The notes beneath the pieces are model-generated. The model was not told the origin of the DNA and ran no database searches. It was given only the letters and a program-made list of their open reading frames with translations. This document shows, in pieces, positions 1 through 6,992 of a DNA stretch of 14,910 nucleotides. Positions within the stretch are counted from its first letter, which is position 1, and every line of letters starts with the position of its first letter. Both the position numbers and the translations under genes were made by a program. Source of the stretch: CAZJQT01 sp964604415 (GTDB lineage Bacteria; Patescibacteriota; Saccharimonadia; Saccharimonadales; CAZJQT01); the NCBI GenBank assembly GCA_964604415.1, contig CAZRYT010000013.1, positions 1-14,910 on the forward strand. Direction: 5' to 3'.

Positions 1-10
1 ATTATATCAG

Positions 11-628
11 TTAACCCAGCAGGATTCTGAGTAACACGTCTATGACATGATTGATAATCGGTCCGACAACTGGGATCAGTAGGAACAGAATAAACAGCAG
101 AACCAAAAAGCCCATACGTTCAATGGCAAACATTACCTCTTGCACTGGCTCTGGAGCAACTGCGTAAAGCAAGCGTGAACCATCTAGTGGTGGGATCGGC
201 AGCATATTAAAGACAAAGAAGCTCAAATTGATAACCACAAAAATTAATAGGAACGTATCTAACGGACCAGTTGGGTTTAGTAGTCTTATTAGCCCAGAAC
301 CAAAGATGGCTAGAACCAAGTTTGTTAGTGGTCCAGCCACTCCAATTAGGGCAGCACCGAATTCATCATATTTAACGCGGTCAGGGTTAAATGGTACTGG
401 TTTGGCCGCAAAAATTGGCGGCAAACCGGACAGAATTAATACAACTGGCAGCAGAACCGTGGTAAAGATATCGATGTGTTTAAGAGGGTTTAAGGTCAAA
501 CGCCCCATATCTCTAGCCGTGGTGTCCCCTAGCCAATGTGACGTGAAGGCGTGCATGGCCTCGTGGGTTGCCATGGAGATTAGGATAATAGGAATAACGT
601 AAATGAGGTCTGAAGGACTTAGATTCAC
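11..628 (-). CDS. Site-2 protease (M50) family membrane metallopeptidase
   Basis: A 205-residue, strongly hydrophobic protein. The zinc-binding HEAMH motif (HExxH type) is at residues 22-26 inside the first membrane segment. The second family motif, an N-x-L-P-x-P-P-L-D-G block whose Asp is the third zinc ligand, is at about 141-150. This is the compact S2P architecture without PDZ or CBS domains. In the family such enzymes cut substrates within the membrane; the substrate here cannot be told. The start is GTG. A TATACT -10 box on the minus strand ends 7 bases before it and no ribosome-binding site is visible, so the mRNA is probably leaderless. It diverges from rpmB across a 58-bp gap. Confidence 0.9.
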   Translation of the reverse strand: MNLSPSDLIYVIPIILISMATHEAMHAFTSHWLGDTTARDMGRLTLNPLKHIDIFTTVLLPVVLILSGLPPIFAAKPVPFNPDRVKYDEFGAALIGVAGPLTNLVLAIFGSGLIRLLNPTGPLDTFLLIFVVINLSFFVFNMLPIPPLDGSRLLYAVAPEPVQEVMFAIERMGFLVLLFILFLLIPVVGPIINHVIDVLLRILLG

Positions 629-635
629 AAAATAC

Positions 636-641
636 AGTATA
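636..641 (-). promoter_or_regulatory. -10 box of the M50 peptidase gene
   Basis: TATACT on the minus strand, 7 bases before the GTG start. No clear -35 hexamer was found at 17-18 bases. It sits back to back with the rpmB promoter, so the two units share a 58-bp patch. Confidence 0.45.
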
Positions 642-649
642 TAGAACTC

Positions 650-678
650 TTGACCATCAGGCTAAAAACAGATACAAT
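650..678 (+). promoter_or_regulatory. rpmB promoter
   Basis: TTGACC at 650-655, a 17-base spacer, then TACAAT at 673-678: a near-consensus sigma-70-type promoter. The predicted transcription start is about 685, only about two bases before the ATG at 687, leaving no room for a ribosome-binding site. Confidence 0.8.
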
Positions 679-686
679 AGCGCCTT

Positions 687-875
687 ATGCAGAAGTGTGA
701 TTTAACTGGCAAAGGCAAACAGTATGGCAACAATGTCAGCTTTTCGCAGCGCCATACCAGAAAAGTCTGGAAACCTAACCTTCAGACCAAGACCTTTGAA
801 TTGGACGGCAAAAAAGTCACCATGAAACTTAGTACCCAAGCTATTCGCACCCTCAAAAAACAAGGTGTTCTTTAG
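687..875 (+). CDS. rpmB: 50S ribosomal protein L28 (bL28)
   Basis: A 62-residue basic protein, the usual length for bL28. The N-terminus MQKCDLTGKGKQYGNNVSF matches the family start (C-x-x-T-G-K/R-x-x-x-x-G-N-x-V-S). The RKVWKPNLQT segment corresponds to the family R-x-W-x-P-N-L-Q signature, and the tail ends in a K-x-K-x-x-x-x-x-I-R-x-L-x-K pattern. It is a structural protein of the large ribosomal subunit. The gene stands alone with its own near-consensus promoter and a nearly leaderless start. Its stop overlaps the stop of the convergent gene on the other strand by four bases. Confidence 0.96.
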   Translation: MQKCDLTGKGKQYGNNVSFSQRHTRKVWKPNLQTKTFELDGKKVTMKLSTQAIRTLKKQGVL

Positions 876-1609
876 CCGTTAGCAGCCGCTAGCTCTTCGA
901 TCTCAGTATCACTTATCTCTTTGTAGTTCCGAGGGTCCCAGATTTGTTGGGCAATCGCTTCTAGGCGTGTGATCGGATAATACTCCGCAGGTGGAGTGAT
1001 GTTAGAACTGTTAAGAAACGCGTCAGTCAAGGATATTTGCCGTGTAAACATGTCGGTCTTACCCCTCAGTGCACCTCTGTTAACCTTATCGTGGATTGCC
1101 CGCGTTACAACTGCAAACCAAGAGCTTAAATCACTAATCTGATCAGCTTTATAGCACAGCATTCTTTCTTCGGGCAACAAACTTGTATCCGGGTTTTTAT
1201 GGATATCTTCTATGGTGAGTCCCATGTCGGCTAGGAATTGTTGCCAAAATGGATCGATGAAGATCTTCCCCTGCTTGGTTTCAGTCTCAACAATGACATG
1301 GCTTTTTCTGTTGGTAAATACACCAAAATCCTGGCCAATGGTATGTTCAAGCTCAATGGCGCTATCATTTATCAAACTGGTTGCTTGAATGCCGTTTTCC
1401 TCTAATTTTATGCGCAGGTCGTTTGCCGCCAGACACAGTGAAGTCATGGACCACAGGGTGTGAAGTCTGGCTATTTCGGTTGGCTCAAGCCCAGCTCTTA
1501 CCATTTGATCACTAACTCGGTCATCTCTTTCTTGGACGAACTCGTTCAAAACTTCTCCGACAGCTAGCGGGAGACCAATCGAATAAGACTCTACTGCAAA
1601 TTGGGACAT
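872..1609 (-). CDS. Unknown protein, possible transglutaminase-like Cys-His-Asp fold
   Basis: 245 residues with no signal peptide or membrane segment. I do not recognise a named family. A candidate papain/transglutaminase-like triad can be read: Cys59 at the head of a helix (S-L-C-L-A-A-N-D-L), a G-I-Q-A turn typical of what follows that helix, His104 in a strand (S-H-V-I-V-E-T), and Asp119 in F-I-D-P-F-W. The order and spacing fit that superfamily, but the assignment is inferred from pattern only. The N-terminal 40 residues and the C-terminal about 100 residues match nothing I know. ATG start; a TAATAT box lies 8 bases upstream. The 3' end overlaps the rpmB stop by four bases. Confidence 0.7.
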   Translation of the reverse strand: MSQFAVESYSIGLPLAVGEVLNEFVQERDDRVSDQMVRAGLEPTEIARLHTLWSMTSLCLAANDLRIKLEENGIQATSLINDSAIELEHTIGQDFGVFTNRKSHVIVETETKQGKIFIDPFWQQFLADMGLTIEDIHKNPDTSLLPEERMLCYKADQISDLSSWFAVVTRAIHDKVNRGALRGKTDMFTRQISLTDAFLNSSNITPPAEYYPITRLEAIAQQIWDPRNYKEISDTEIEELAAANG

Positions 1610-1617
1610 GTTTACAG

Positions 1618-1623
1618 ATATTA
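1618..1623 (-). promoter_or_regulatory. Possible -10 box for the gene at 872-1609
   Basis: TAATAT on the minus strand, 8 bases before the ATG; an overlapping TGTAAT is an alternative. No convincing -35 element was seen. Confidence 0.3.
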
Positions 1624-1659
1624 CAATTTAATTGGTTCTTAAACAAAAGCGGGATAGCT

Positions 1660-2286
1660 TTACTGGCGTTCTAGAACAATCAACTCGGTGTTTTCAGTTA
1701 TATCGGCAGGCTTTAGCTTTAGCTTGGCGACCGTTTCCTTAGGCTCCATAGCTAGGTCCTTCAGGGCTTCTTCTAGCGATTGCTGGGGTACTTCGTACTT
1801 GATAGCTTTATCGGCGTAATGAGTTGGGATAACAATGCTTGGTTCGATTTTCTTGATCAATTTCAAAGCATCTACCCCGTCCAGTGTATAGCCCGAACCA
1901 CCAACTGGGATTATCAAAACATCGACTTGGCCAATAGCCTCTAACTGCTCGTCCTTGAGCTCTGGCCAGATATGGCCCGTGACTACTACCCGGATATCAT
2001 CAGCTAGCAACTTAAAGATGGTGGCACTTTGCTTGTCAGCCTCGTCCATGTGAGACCTGGCTGCTACGCCCTGTACCGAGATATCAGATACTTCGTACTC
2101 GCCTGGTTGGTCGAGAGTGAGCCTGGCAGCCGAGCCTGTTTCACCTGTGTCAAATGTACTAACGGCAATGTCAGAATCTTTGGTCACTGACTTTAGCCCC
2201 AAGCTTTTTAGATTGTCATCTATAATTATCGCGGCCTTTTTGGTAGTTAAGCGAACGCAGTTAGCACCGTAGTATTGAAATTCCAC
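1660..2286 (-). CDS. MBL-fold (UlaG-like) protein with a degenerate metal site
   Basis: 208 residues. The layout is that of small UlaG-like metallo-beta-lactamase-fold proteins: an opening F-x-Y-Y-G-A-N-C-V-R strand, an I-I-I-D-D strand, a G-E-Y-E-V-x-x-I-x-V-x-G-V stretch (62-74), a final sheet with L-I-I-P-V-G-G-S-G-Y-T-L-D-G (124-137) and P-T-H-Y (154-157). The defining first metal motif HxHxDH is absent: at about 43-49 the sequence reads S-T-F-D-T-G-E. Catalysis of the usual kind is therefore doubtful. The GTG start has a GAGGAA ribosome-binding site 8 bases upstream and lies two bases after the stop of the upstream regulator, so the two form an operon. Confidence 0.85.
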   Translation of the reverse strand: MEFQYYGANCVRLTTKKAAIIIDDNLKSLGLKSVTKDSDIAVSTFDTGETGSAARLTLDQPGEYEVSDISVQGVAARSHMDEADKQSATIFKLLADDIRVVVTGHIWPELKDEQLEAIGQVDVLIIPVGGSGYTLDGVDALKLIKKIEPSIVIPTHYADKAIKYEVPQQSLEEALKDLAMEPKETVAKLKLKPADITENTELIVLERQ

Positions 2287-2288
2287 GT

Positions 2289-2915
2289 TTATTTTTCCTC
2301 TTTATCTTTCTTAGTTTCTTTATTGGCTTTTTTAGGTGTTAGAAGCTCACCTTTATCAACGAGTATCTGGTTTTTTGAAGCCAGCACCAAAGCTAAGAAG
2401 CGGTCGTTGACTTCCTGGCGGTAGTTAAACTGGGGCATGTCCATGACAACGTAACGGATGTCTTTGCCCTCTTTTGCCTCCATCTCAGCCACGTACTTGT
2501 TTAGCTGTGTCTTATTGATATCGCCCACCAGAAGTAGGTCTATGCCGCTGGATTCGTCACGCGTAAATTGGCCAGTTAATAGACCGAGCTCAACATTACC
2601 GAGCGCTTTCAACGAATCAGCTTCGTCACCAGAGGGAGCTGCCGCCTCTTTATTCATCTTGCCCGAACCAAAGATGGCACTCAAAGCTTGGTAATATTCG
2701 TATTTCTGATTTACTTCGTAATACAGACGGTTGTTGTTGGTGTCAGAAGATATAATGCCGATACTTAGTAGGTTAGCTAGCTCACGGCGGACAGAGTTGA
2801 TTTGCTCATCAATCTTGCGCGTAATCTCACGCACGTAGAAAGAGCGGTTAGGATTGCTATAAAAAAGCTGCAGTAGCTTAACCCTGGTTTTGCTCCCAAA
2901 CAATTGTTCAATCAC
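2289..2915 (-). CDS. Winged-helix regulator with a nucleotidyltransferase-like C-terminal domain
   Basis: 208 residues. Residues 1-75 form a winged-helix DNA-binding domain: I-E-Q-L-F-G-S-K-T-R-V-K-L-L opening, R-E-I-T-R-K-I recognition-helix region, then N-N-N-R-L-Y-Y-E-V in the wing. Residues about 107-190 resemble a MNT-type nucleotidyltransferase domain: a strand G-I-D-L-L-L-V-G-D stands where such proteins carry S-D-x-D-L-L-V-x-G. Here it reads S-G-I-D (123-126), so the first catalytic Asp is lost and the domain is probably a sensor or binding module. The last 20 residues are lysine/glutamate-rich and likely disordered. GTG start; TACAAT ends six bases before it. It is the first gene of a two-gene operon with the MBL-fold protein, which is the natural candidate target or partner. 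Confidence 0.82.
   Translation of the reverse strand: MIEQLFGSKTRVKLLQLFYSNPNRSFYVREITRKIDEQINSVRRELANLLSIGIISSDTNNNRLYYEVNQKYEYYQALSAIFGSGKMNKEAAAPSGDEADSLKALGNVELGLLTGQFTRDESSGIDLLLVGDINKTQLNKYVAEMEAKEGKDIRYVVMDMPQFNYRQEVNDRFLALVLASKNQILVDKGELLTPKKANKETKKDKEEK
2295..2300 (-). promoter_or_regulatory. Ribosome-binding site of the MBL-fold gene
   Basis: GAGGAA on the minus strand, 8 bases before the GTG start at 2286. It is one of the few clear Shine-Dalgarno sequences in the window and belongs to an internal operon gene. Confidence 0.65.
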
Positions 2916-2921
2916 CTAACT

Positions 2922-2927
2922 ATTGTA
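2922..2927 (-). promoter_or_regulatory. -10 box of the winged-helix regulator gene
   Basis: TACAAT on the minus strand, exactly six bases before the GTG start, which would put the transcription start on the first base of the start codon. Confidence 0.5.
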
Positions 2928-2946
2928 ACAGACGCGTAAGACTTTA

Positions 2947-3723
2947 CTACTGTAATTTGTTCAGATATGTTGTAGCAATATCTACAGCTTTTATGGGGTC
3001 ATCTACCCATTGAATACTATCGTTGCGCTTAAACCAAGTGCGTTGTTTTTTGGCTAATTGCATATCGGACTGAATGAACAATTCTTTGGCTTCTGCGATG
3101 TCTACCTCACTATTTAGGTACTTTCTGAGAGCTTTGTAGCCGGGTGTTTTTAGCACCTCAATCTCCCAACCGTATTTATCGCCCAAGGCTTTGGCTTCAT
3201 CAATCAGCCCGTCCGAAAACATCATCTCTACCCTTTGAGCAATGCGCTTTTGTAAGTTAGCTCGACCCAGCTGTAAGCCAATCACCAACGTATTTTGACG
3301 TAATTGCTTATCAAGCTTAGCGGCTTTGGTGAGTTTTAGGTGACGAGGGTTTTTTGGGTCTTTTTCTCTAGTAATTTTACTAAATTGATAGTCAAAAATT
3401 ACGGCATCAATGTATAGCCCACTACCACCAACCATAATTGGTAACTTGCCCCTTTTTTGAATGTCTTGGATGGCTTCATTGGCAAGTTTTTTAAATTCTG
3501 CCACTGTGAATGACTGATTTGGCTCAACCAGATCCAGCAAGTGATGTTTGATTAGCTTGCGCTCGGCTGGGCTGGGCTTAGCTGTGCCAATGTCCATGCC
3601 TTTGTAGATAGTCCGCGAATCAGCGCTTATGATCTCGCCATTAAAACGCTCAGCCAAATCCATCGCCAGCGCACTTTTACCGCTGGCGGTTTCACCGACG
3701 ATAGCAATTAGTGGACTATTCAC
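2947..3723 (-). CDS. miaA: tRNA dimethylallyltransferase
   Basis: MiaA adds a dimethylallyl group to A37 of tRNAs that read UNN codons, using dimethylallyl diphosphate. The P-loop G-E-T-A-S-G-K-S is at about 10-17. D-S-R-T-I-Y-K-G-M-D-I-G-T-A-K-P (35-50) is the family signature containing the catalytic Asp, V-G-G-S-G-L-Y is at about 98-104, and the C-terminal Q-L-A-K-K-Q-R-T-W-F block is present. At 258 residues it is about 55 shorter than the E. coli enzyme; most of the loss lies in the helical insertion domain after the V-G-G-S-G-L-Y strand, where only a short linker with D-P-K-N-P-R-H-L remains. The GTG start overlaps the stop of the upstream gene by eight bases, suggesting translational coupling. 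It is the last gene of the minus-strand run that begins with thrS. Confidence 0.95.
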   Translation of the reverse strand: MNSPLIAIVGETASGKSALAMDLAERFNGEIISADSRTIYKGMDIGTAKPSPAERKLIKHHLLDLVEPNQSFTVAEFKKLANEAIQDIQKRGKLPIMVGGSGLYIDAVIFDYQFSKITREKDPKNPRHLKLTKAAKLDKQLRQNTLVIGLQLGRANLQKRIAQRVEMMFSDGLIDEAKALGDKYGWEIEVLKTPGYKALRKYLNSEVDIAEAKELFIQSDMQLAKKQRTWFKRNDSIQWVDDPIKAVDIATTYLNKLQ

Positions 3724-4093
3724 CGACAGTTATGGGTTGCAGTCGATCTATTAGGTCAGTAGTAACTTGCTTCGTAGCCTCAAACTCTTGATGCCAATCC
3801 ACAAAATCCAATGTCTCAGGAAACTTAACCACTTCAACTAGATGGTTCAAACTATAAGCTGTGGCTAATTTGCCTAGGTTGTCATGACGCCAATCCTCTA
3901 AAATAGGTTTAACTTCAGGATTTAGGACGGGTATTCCGGTAGTTTCTTCAAGCTGCATCACAAAACATAGTCCTGCTAATACGTTTGCATTTGCCTTGAA
4001 TCTTGCCTGCGCTTCTAGTCTTTCTTGTTCTATGAGTTGATTAGACACTACTTCGAAGGCCTCTGATTTATTTCTCCTAGTAAAAAATTTCAT
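3716..4093 (-). CDS. Unknown small protein upstream of miaA
   Basis: 125 residues counted from the ATG at 4093; no recognised family. It has a basic N-terminus (MKFFTRRNKSEAF), then a Glu/Ala-rich helical stretch, a hydrophobic segment N-V-L-A-G-L-C-F-V-M-Q-L too short and mixed for a secure membrane helix, and an acidic, probably helical C-terminal half. An ATG 18 codons further upstream exists, but it lies beyond a perfect TATAAT that ends six bases before the ATG at 4093, so the shorter start is preferred. The 3' end overlaps miaA by eight bases. Its operon position with tRNA-modification and DNA-repair-like genes gives no clear function. Confidence 0.65.
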   Translation of the reverse strand: MKFFTRRNKSEAFEVVSNQLIEQERLEAQARFKANANVLAGLCFVMQLEETTGIPVLNPEVKPILEDWRHDNLGKLATAYSLNHLVEVVKFPETLDFVDWHQEFEATKQVTTDLIDRLQPITVGE

Positions 4094-4099
4094 ATTCGG

Positions 4100-4105
4100 A
4101 TTATA
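4100..4105 (-). promoter_or_regulatory. -10 box before the small gene upstream of miaA
   Basis: A perfect TATAAT on the minus strand with exactly six bases to the ATG at 4093. It gives this gene and miaA an internal promoter within the thrS-miaA run and sets the start choice. Confidence 0.5.
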
Positions 4106-4115
4106 GCACTGGGAC

Positions 4116-4427
4116 TTAGGGTATCCATAAGTGTTTTTGCATATCAACTTTATGAGACTTAATGCCTATATTTTCAGTCTTCAGAGAATTTTCATGCCCG
4201 GTCACTCCGCCGGGATAGCCTTCGGCTAAGCTGCCATCCTTTTTAACTACTCTCTGCCAAGGTAAGTCTGGGTCACCAAAGTGAGCAATGCCACCTACGA
4301 TTCTGGCAGCTCTTGGGTTGCCACACAGTGCGGCGATTTGGCCATATGTCATAACCCGTCCTTTTGGAATCTGGGCTACCAAGGCCAGTACCCTAGCTCT
4401 GAAATTATGATTAAGCTGCTCTGGCAT
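4116..4427 (-). CDS. Alkyltransferase-like (ATL) DNA-lesion-binding protein
   Basis: 103 residues: only the DNA-binding domain of the O6-alkylguanine-DNA alkyltransferase family. Visible family features are I-P-K-G-R-V-M-T-Y-G-Q-I-A (20-32; the Tyr that flips the lesion base), P-R-A-A-R-I-V-G-G (38-46; the Arg that fills the DNA stack), and P-W-Q-R-V (56-60) where active enzymes have P-C-H-R-V. The Cys-to-Trp change is the hallmark of ATL proteins, which bind O6-alkylguanine without removing the alkyl group and, in studied systems, hand it to nucleotide-excision repair. The C-terminus has G-Y-P-G-G-V-T-G-H-E-N. Its start overlaps the upstream gene by 17 bases, with an AAAGG ribosome-binding site about 8 bases before the ATG. 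Confidence 0.9.
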   Translation of the reverse strand: MPEQLNHNFRARVLALVAQIPKGRVMTYGQIAALCGNPRAARIVGGIAHFGDPDLPWQRVVKKDGSLAEGYPGGVTGHENSLKTENIGIKSHKVDMQKHLWIP

Positions 4428-5016
4428 TTAGGTACCTTTCGTTTGTTTGCCAATTAGCTCTTCTAACTATATGTAACCTTCTAAGTTTACTTCTAGAAGC
4501 AACATTCCACGGATATTTTCCAAACAGAATGCCTTCTATATTGTTTTCAAAGCATGGCGTGACGTGATGAAGTGAATCGTCTATTAAAGCGCAAGCCCCT
4601 AAGCTAGCACAAACTTCGGCTTTAACCTTAGGCACTTCTTGAATGGGACCATAGCCAATACAAGCAATATCTTTAAAAACCCGGCCATAACGCTTATGTA
4701 GCCAGTCCATTGTTTTGTGCTCAAATTGCTCATCACGTGCTGTAACCACCAGAAAGTCATAGCGTTTGGTCAAACGACTAATGGAAGCTTGCGAGCCCTC
4801 AACCGCTCTGACATGATTGTGGTCAGATGCAAGATATTCATAAACCCGCCTAACTGTTTCGTCTACCGGTAGACCGAGAGTGTGTTCAAAATCATAACTT
4901 CTGAAGTCTCCAACCCGGTGATTAGTACCATATCTGGGGTTATGATCGTCCAAAAAGCCTTCCAGCATCGGGAAGAGTACCTCGTCTATGTCTACTGCCA
5001 AAAGTTCTTTGCTCAC
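4411..5016 (-). CDS. HAD-superfamily 5' nucleotidase-like phosphatase
   Basis: 201 residues with all four HAD motifs. Motif I is A-V-D-I-D-E-V (7-13; nucleophile Asp9 and acid Asp11), motif II V-V-T-A-R (90-94), the motif III Lys in P-K-V-K-A-E (129-134), and motif IV L-I-D-D-S (144-148). The DxDxV form of motif I and the V-T-A-R motif match the 5'(3')-deoxyribonucleotidase (NT5C-like) group, which dephosphorylates nucleoside monophosphates; the substrate is not proven by the sequence. GTG start, with TAAAAT ending six bases upstream and no ribosome-binding site. It lies 46 bases after thrS and overlaps the ATL gene by 17 bases. Confidence 0.85.
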   Translation of the reverse strand: MSKELLAVDIDEVLFPMLEGFLDDHNPRYGTNHRVGDFRSYDFEHTLGLPVDETVRRVYEYLASDHNHVRAVEGSQASISRLTKRYDFLVVTARDEQFEHKTMDWLHKRYGRVFKDIACIGYGPIQEVPKVKAEVCASLGACALIDDSLHHVTPCFENNIEGILFGKYPWNVASRSKLRRLHIVRRANWQTNERYLNARAA

Positions 5017-5022
5017 TAAACT

Positions 5023-5028
5023 ATTTTA
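5023..5028 (-). promoter_or_regulatory. -10 box of the HAD phosphatase gene
   Basis: TAAAAT on the minus strand, exactly six bases before the GTG start at 5016. Confidence 0.42.
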
Positions 5029-5062
5029 ATCAAACAGGCAGATTAAAGCATGCATAAGCGGT

Positions 5063-6919
5063 TTAGAGAGAAGTTTTACTGACGCGGGCTTTCGATTCGT
5101 TAGCAACAGTTTTTAGGAACTCATCCACTCCTCTGGCGGCATGTTCTTTTTGGACTTCCATATCAGCCCGTACGCGTGGCACGACTTCATTGCTAGCAAT
5201 CTCTTTCTCGCCAATAACAATTGTATATGGCACTTTCATCATCTCGGCGTTGCGGATTTTCTTGCCAACCGATTCGTTAGAATTATCAACTGACGAACGC
5301 ACATTCAACGACTTAGCTTGTTCATGGATTTTATCAGCAAATTCAACTGTTTTATCTTCTTGATTAACAGTGATAATGCGCACCTGCTCTGGCGCCAGCC
5401 AGACTGGAAAAGCTCCGGCGTAATGCTCAATCAAAAAGCCAATAAAACGCTCATCCGAACCCAGTGGAGCACGGTGAATAACATACGGCACTGGTTTTTC
5501 CTGACCATCTTTGTCGGCATACATTAACTCAAACCGCTTCCCAGAACCAAAGTCTAGTTGGTTGGTGGAGGCACCGAATTCACGACCGGTTACGCTGCGG
5601 ATATTGAAATCAAACTTGGGACCGTAGAACGCAGCTTCACCTTCCTTCTCAATCACTTTTACCCCTGATTTTTTGGCCGCAGCTCGCAACAACTCAACGG
5701 CTTTTTCCCAGCCTTTAGCATCGTCAAAATATTTGTCCGGTTTCCTGTCTATATCAGGCAGAGCCAGCTCAACATAGTAATCTTTGATATCAAATAGATC
5801 GTAATAGTATTGGTGCATTTTCATAACTGATACCAGCTCATCAACCACTTGGTCTTCAGTGGCGTATATATGGGCATCGTTTTGGGTCATGCCGCGCACC
5901 CGCATTAGCCCCATGAGCGTGCCACTGTCTTCATGGCGGTAAACTGAGCCAAATTCAGCGTATCTAATAGGTAAATCACGATAAGAATGCGGACGTGATT
6001 TGTAGATCATGTGCATGTGCGGACAGTTCATTGGCTTCAAGTAATAGGTTTCGTTATCCAACTTCATAGGTGGGTACATGTCGTCTTTGTAATACGGCAA
6101 ATGGCCAGAGGTGTAGTACAGGCCATCCTTAGCAATGTGAGGTGTCGAGACACGCTGGTAGTCGTATTGATATTCTGTTTCTTTACCCAAGGCTTCTACT
6201 TGATCTTTGATGGTCGTACCGTTTGGTAGCCACAGGATTAAGCCCGTACCGATTTCTGGTGACAGGGCAAACAAATCCAAACGTTCGCCTAGCAAACGAT
6301 GGTCTCTAGCTTTGGCTTCTTCAAGCATCTTCAGGTGGTGCTCTAGCTCCTGCTCGGTTTCAAAGGCGACGCCGTAGATACGCTGCAATTGAGGATTATT
6401 TTCATTACCACGCCAGTAAGCCCCGGCTACCCGGTGGAGTTTGAAGGCGCCGACCTTACCCGTCGATGCTACGTGTGGCCCCCTGCAGAGGTCTACAAAG
6501 TCACCGTTGGTATAAAACGATACATCTGCCACCTTACTACCCTGTTTGGCCTCTAGGCCAAGCTCTGCTGCGTCCAGATCCTTAGCCACAGTAGTACCTG
6601 AGCGCTTGAGGTCATTTAACAGTTCTTGTTTGTATGGTTGTTTGGTCTTCTTTGCCCAATCAATTGCTTCGTCTATTGCCATTTCAGAGCGTTCAAATTT
6701 ATCATCAGCCTTGATGATTTTCTTCATTTCTTTTTCGATCTTGCCAAAACCTTCTTCGCTGAGTGTTACTTTGCCCAGGTCTACATCATAGTAGAAGCCG
6801 TTTTCTACGACCGGACCGACGCCAAACTTAGCTTCTGGCCAGAGGTCTTGGATAGCAGTTGCCATGATATGCGCCAAACTATGGCGCATGGCGTATAGAT
6901 GGTTGTCTTTGTCTCCCAT
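5063..6919 (-). CDS. thrS: Threonine--tRNA ligase lacking the TGS domain
   Basis: ThrRS charges tRNA-Thr. At 618 residues the protein begins directly at the editing domain: H-S-L-A-H near residues 13-17 and C-R-G-P-H near 145-149 are the hydrolytic site that clears mischarged Ser-tRNA. The N-terminal TGS domain (about 60 residues in E. coli) is absent. The class II core is complete. Zinc ligands are the Cys in M-N-C-P-H, the His in Q-N-D-A-H-I-Y and the His in V-I-H-R. Motif 2 is Y-R-H-E-D-S-G and motif 3 is I-H-R-A-P-L-G-S-D-E-R-F. The anticodon-binding domain starts at about L-A-P-E-Q-V-R-I-I. ATG start at 6919. Upstream lie a terminator and competing hairpins that may regulate it. Confidence 0.97.
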   Translation of the reverse strand: MGDKDNHLYAMRHSLAHIMATAIQDLWPEAKFGVGPVVENGFYYDVDLGKVTLSEEGFGKIEKEMKKIIKADDKFERSEMAIDEAIDWAKKTKQPYKQELLNDLKRSGTTVAKDLDAAELGLEAKQGSKVADVSFYTNGDFVDLCRGPHVASTGKVGAFKLHRVAGAYWRGNENNPQLQRIYGVAFETEQELEHHLKMLEEAKARDHRLLGERLDLFALSPEIGTGLILWLPNGTTIKDQVEALGKETEYQYDYQRVSTPHIAKDGLYYTSGHLPYYKDDMYPPMKLDNETYYLKPMNCPHMHMIYKSRPHSYRDLPIRYAEFGSVYRHEDSGTLMGLMRVRGMTQNDAHIYATEDQVVDELVSVMKMHQYYYDLFDIKDYYVELALPDIDRKPDKYFDDAKGWEKAVELLRAAAKKSGVKVIEKEGEAAFYGPKFDFNIRSVTGREFGASTNQLDFGSGKRFELMYADKDGQEKPVPYVIHRAPLGSDERFIGFLIEHYAGAFPVWLAPEQVRIITVNQEDKTVEFADKIHEQAKSLNVRSSVDNSNESVGKKIRNAEMMKVPYTIVIGEKEIASNEVVPRVRADMEVQKEHAARGVDEFLKTVANESKARVSKTSL

Positions 6920-6930
6920 AATTTACATTT

Positions 6931-6936
6931 ATGATA
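6931..6936 (-). promoter_or_regulatory. Possible thrS-proximal -10 box
   Basis: TATCAT on the minus strand, 11 bases before the thrS ATG; an A/T-only -35 would coincide with the T-tract of the terminator upstream. If real, thrS is transcribed independently of the terminated upstream RNA. Confidence 0.3.
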
Positions 6937-6950
6937 ACACCTCTGTTGGC

Positions 6951-6992
6951 AAATAAAAAAGGGTTGAATGATCTCGCAATCTCATTCAACCC
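6951..6992 (-). terminator. Intrinsic terminator upstream of thrS
   Basis: On the minus strand, an 11-bp perfect stem (GGGTTGAATGA at 6961-6971 paired with 6982-6992, 10-base loop) is followed directly by a T-tract (TTTTTTATTT). It points toward thrS, so it ends an RNA that starts within 6993-7190 or attenuates thrS transcription. Confidence 0.8.

Noticed and set aside
5318..6898. Open frames on the plus strand opposite thrS, and similar ones opposite tgt and the GT2 gene
   Set aside because: They are antisense shadows of strongly conserved enzymes, with no promoter, ribosome-binding site or family signal of their own.
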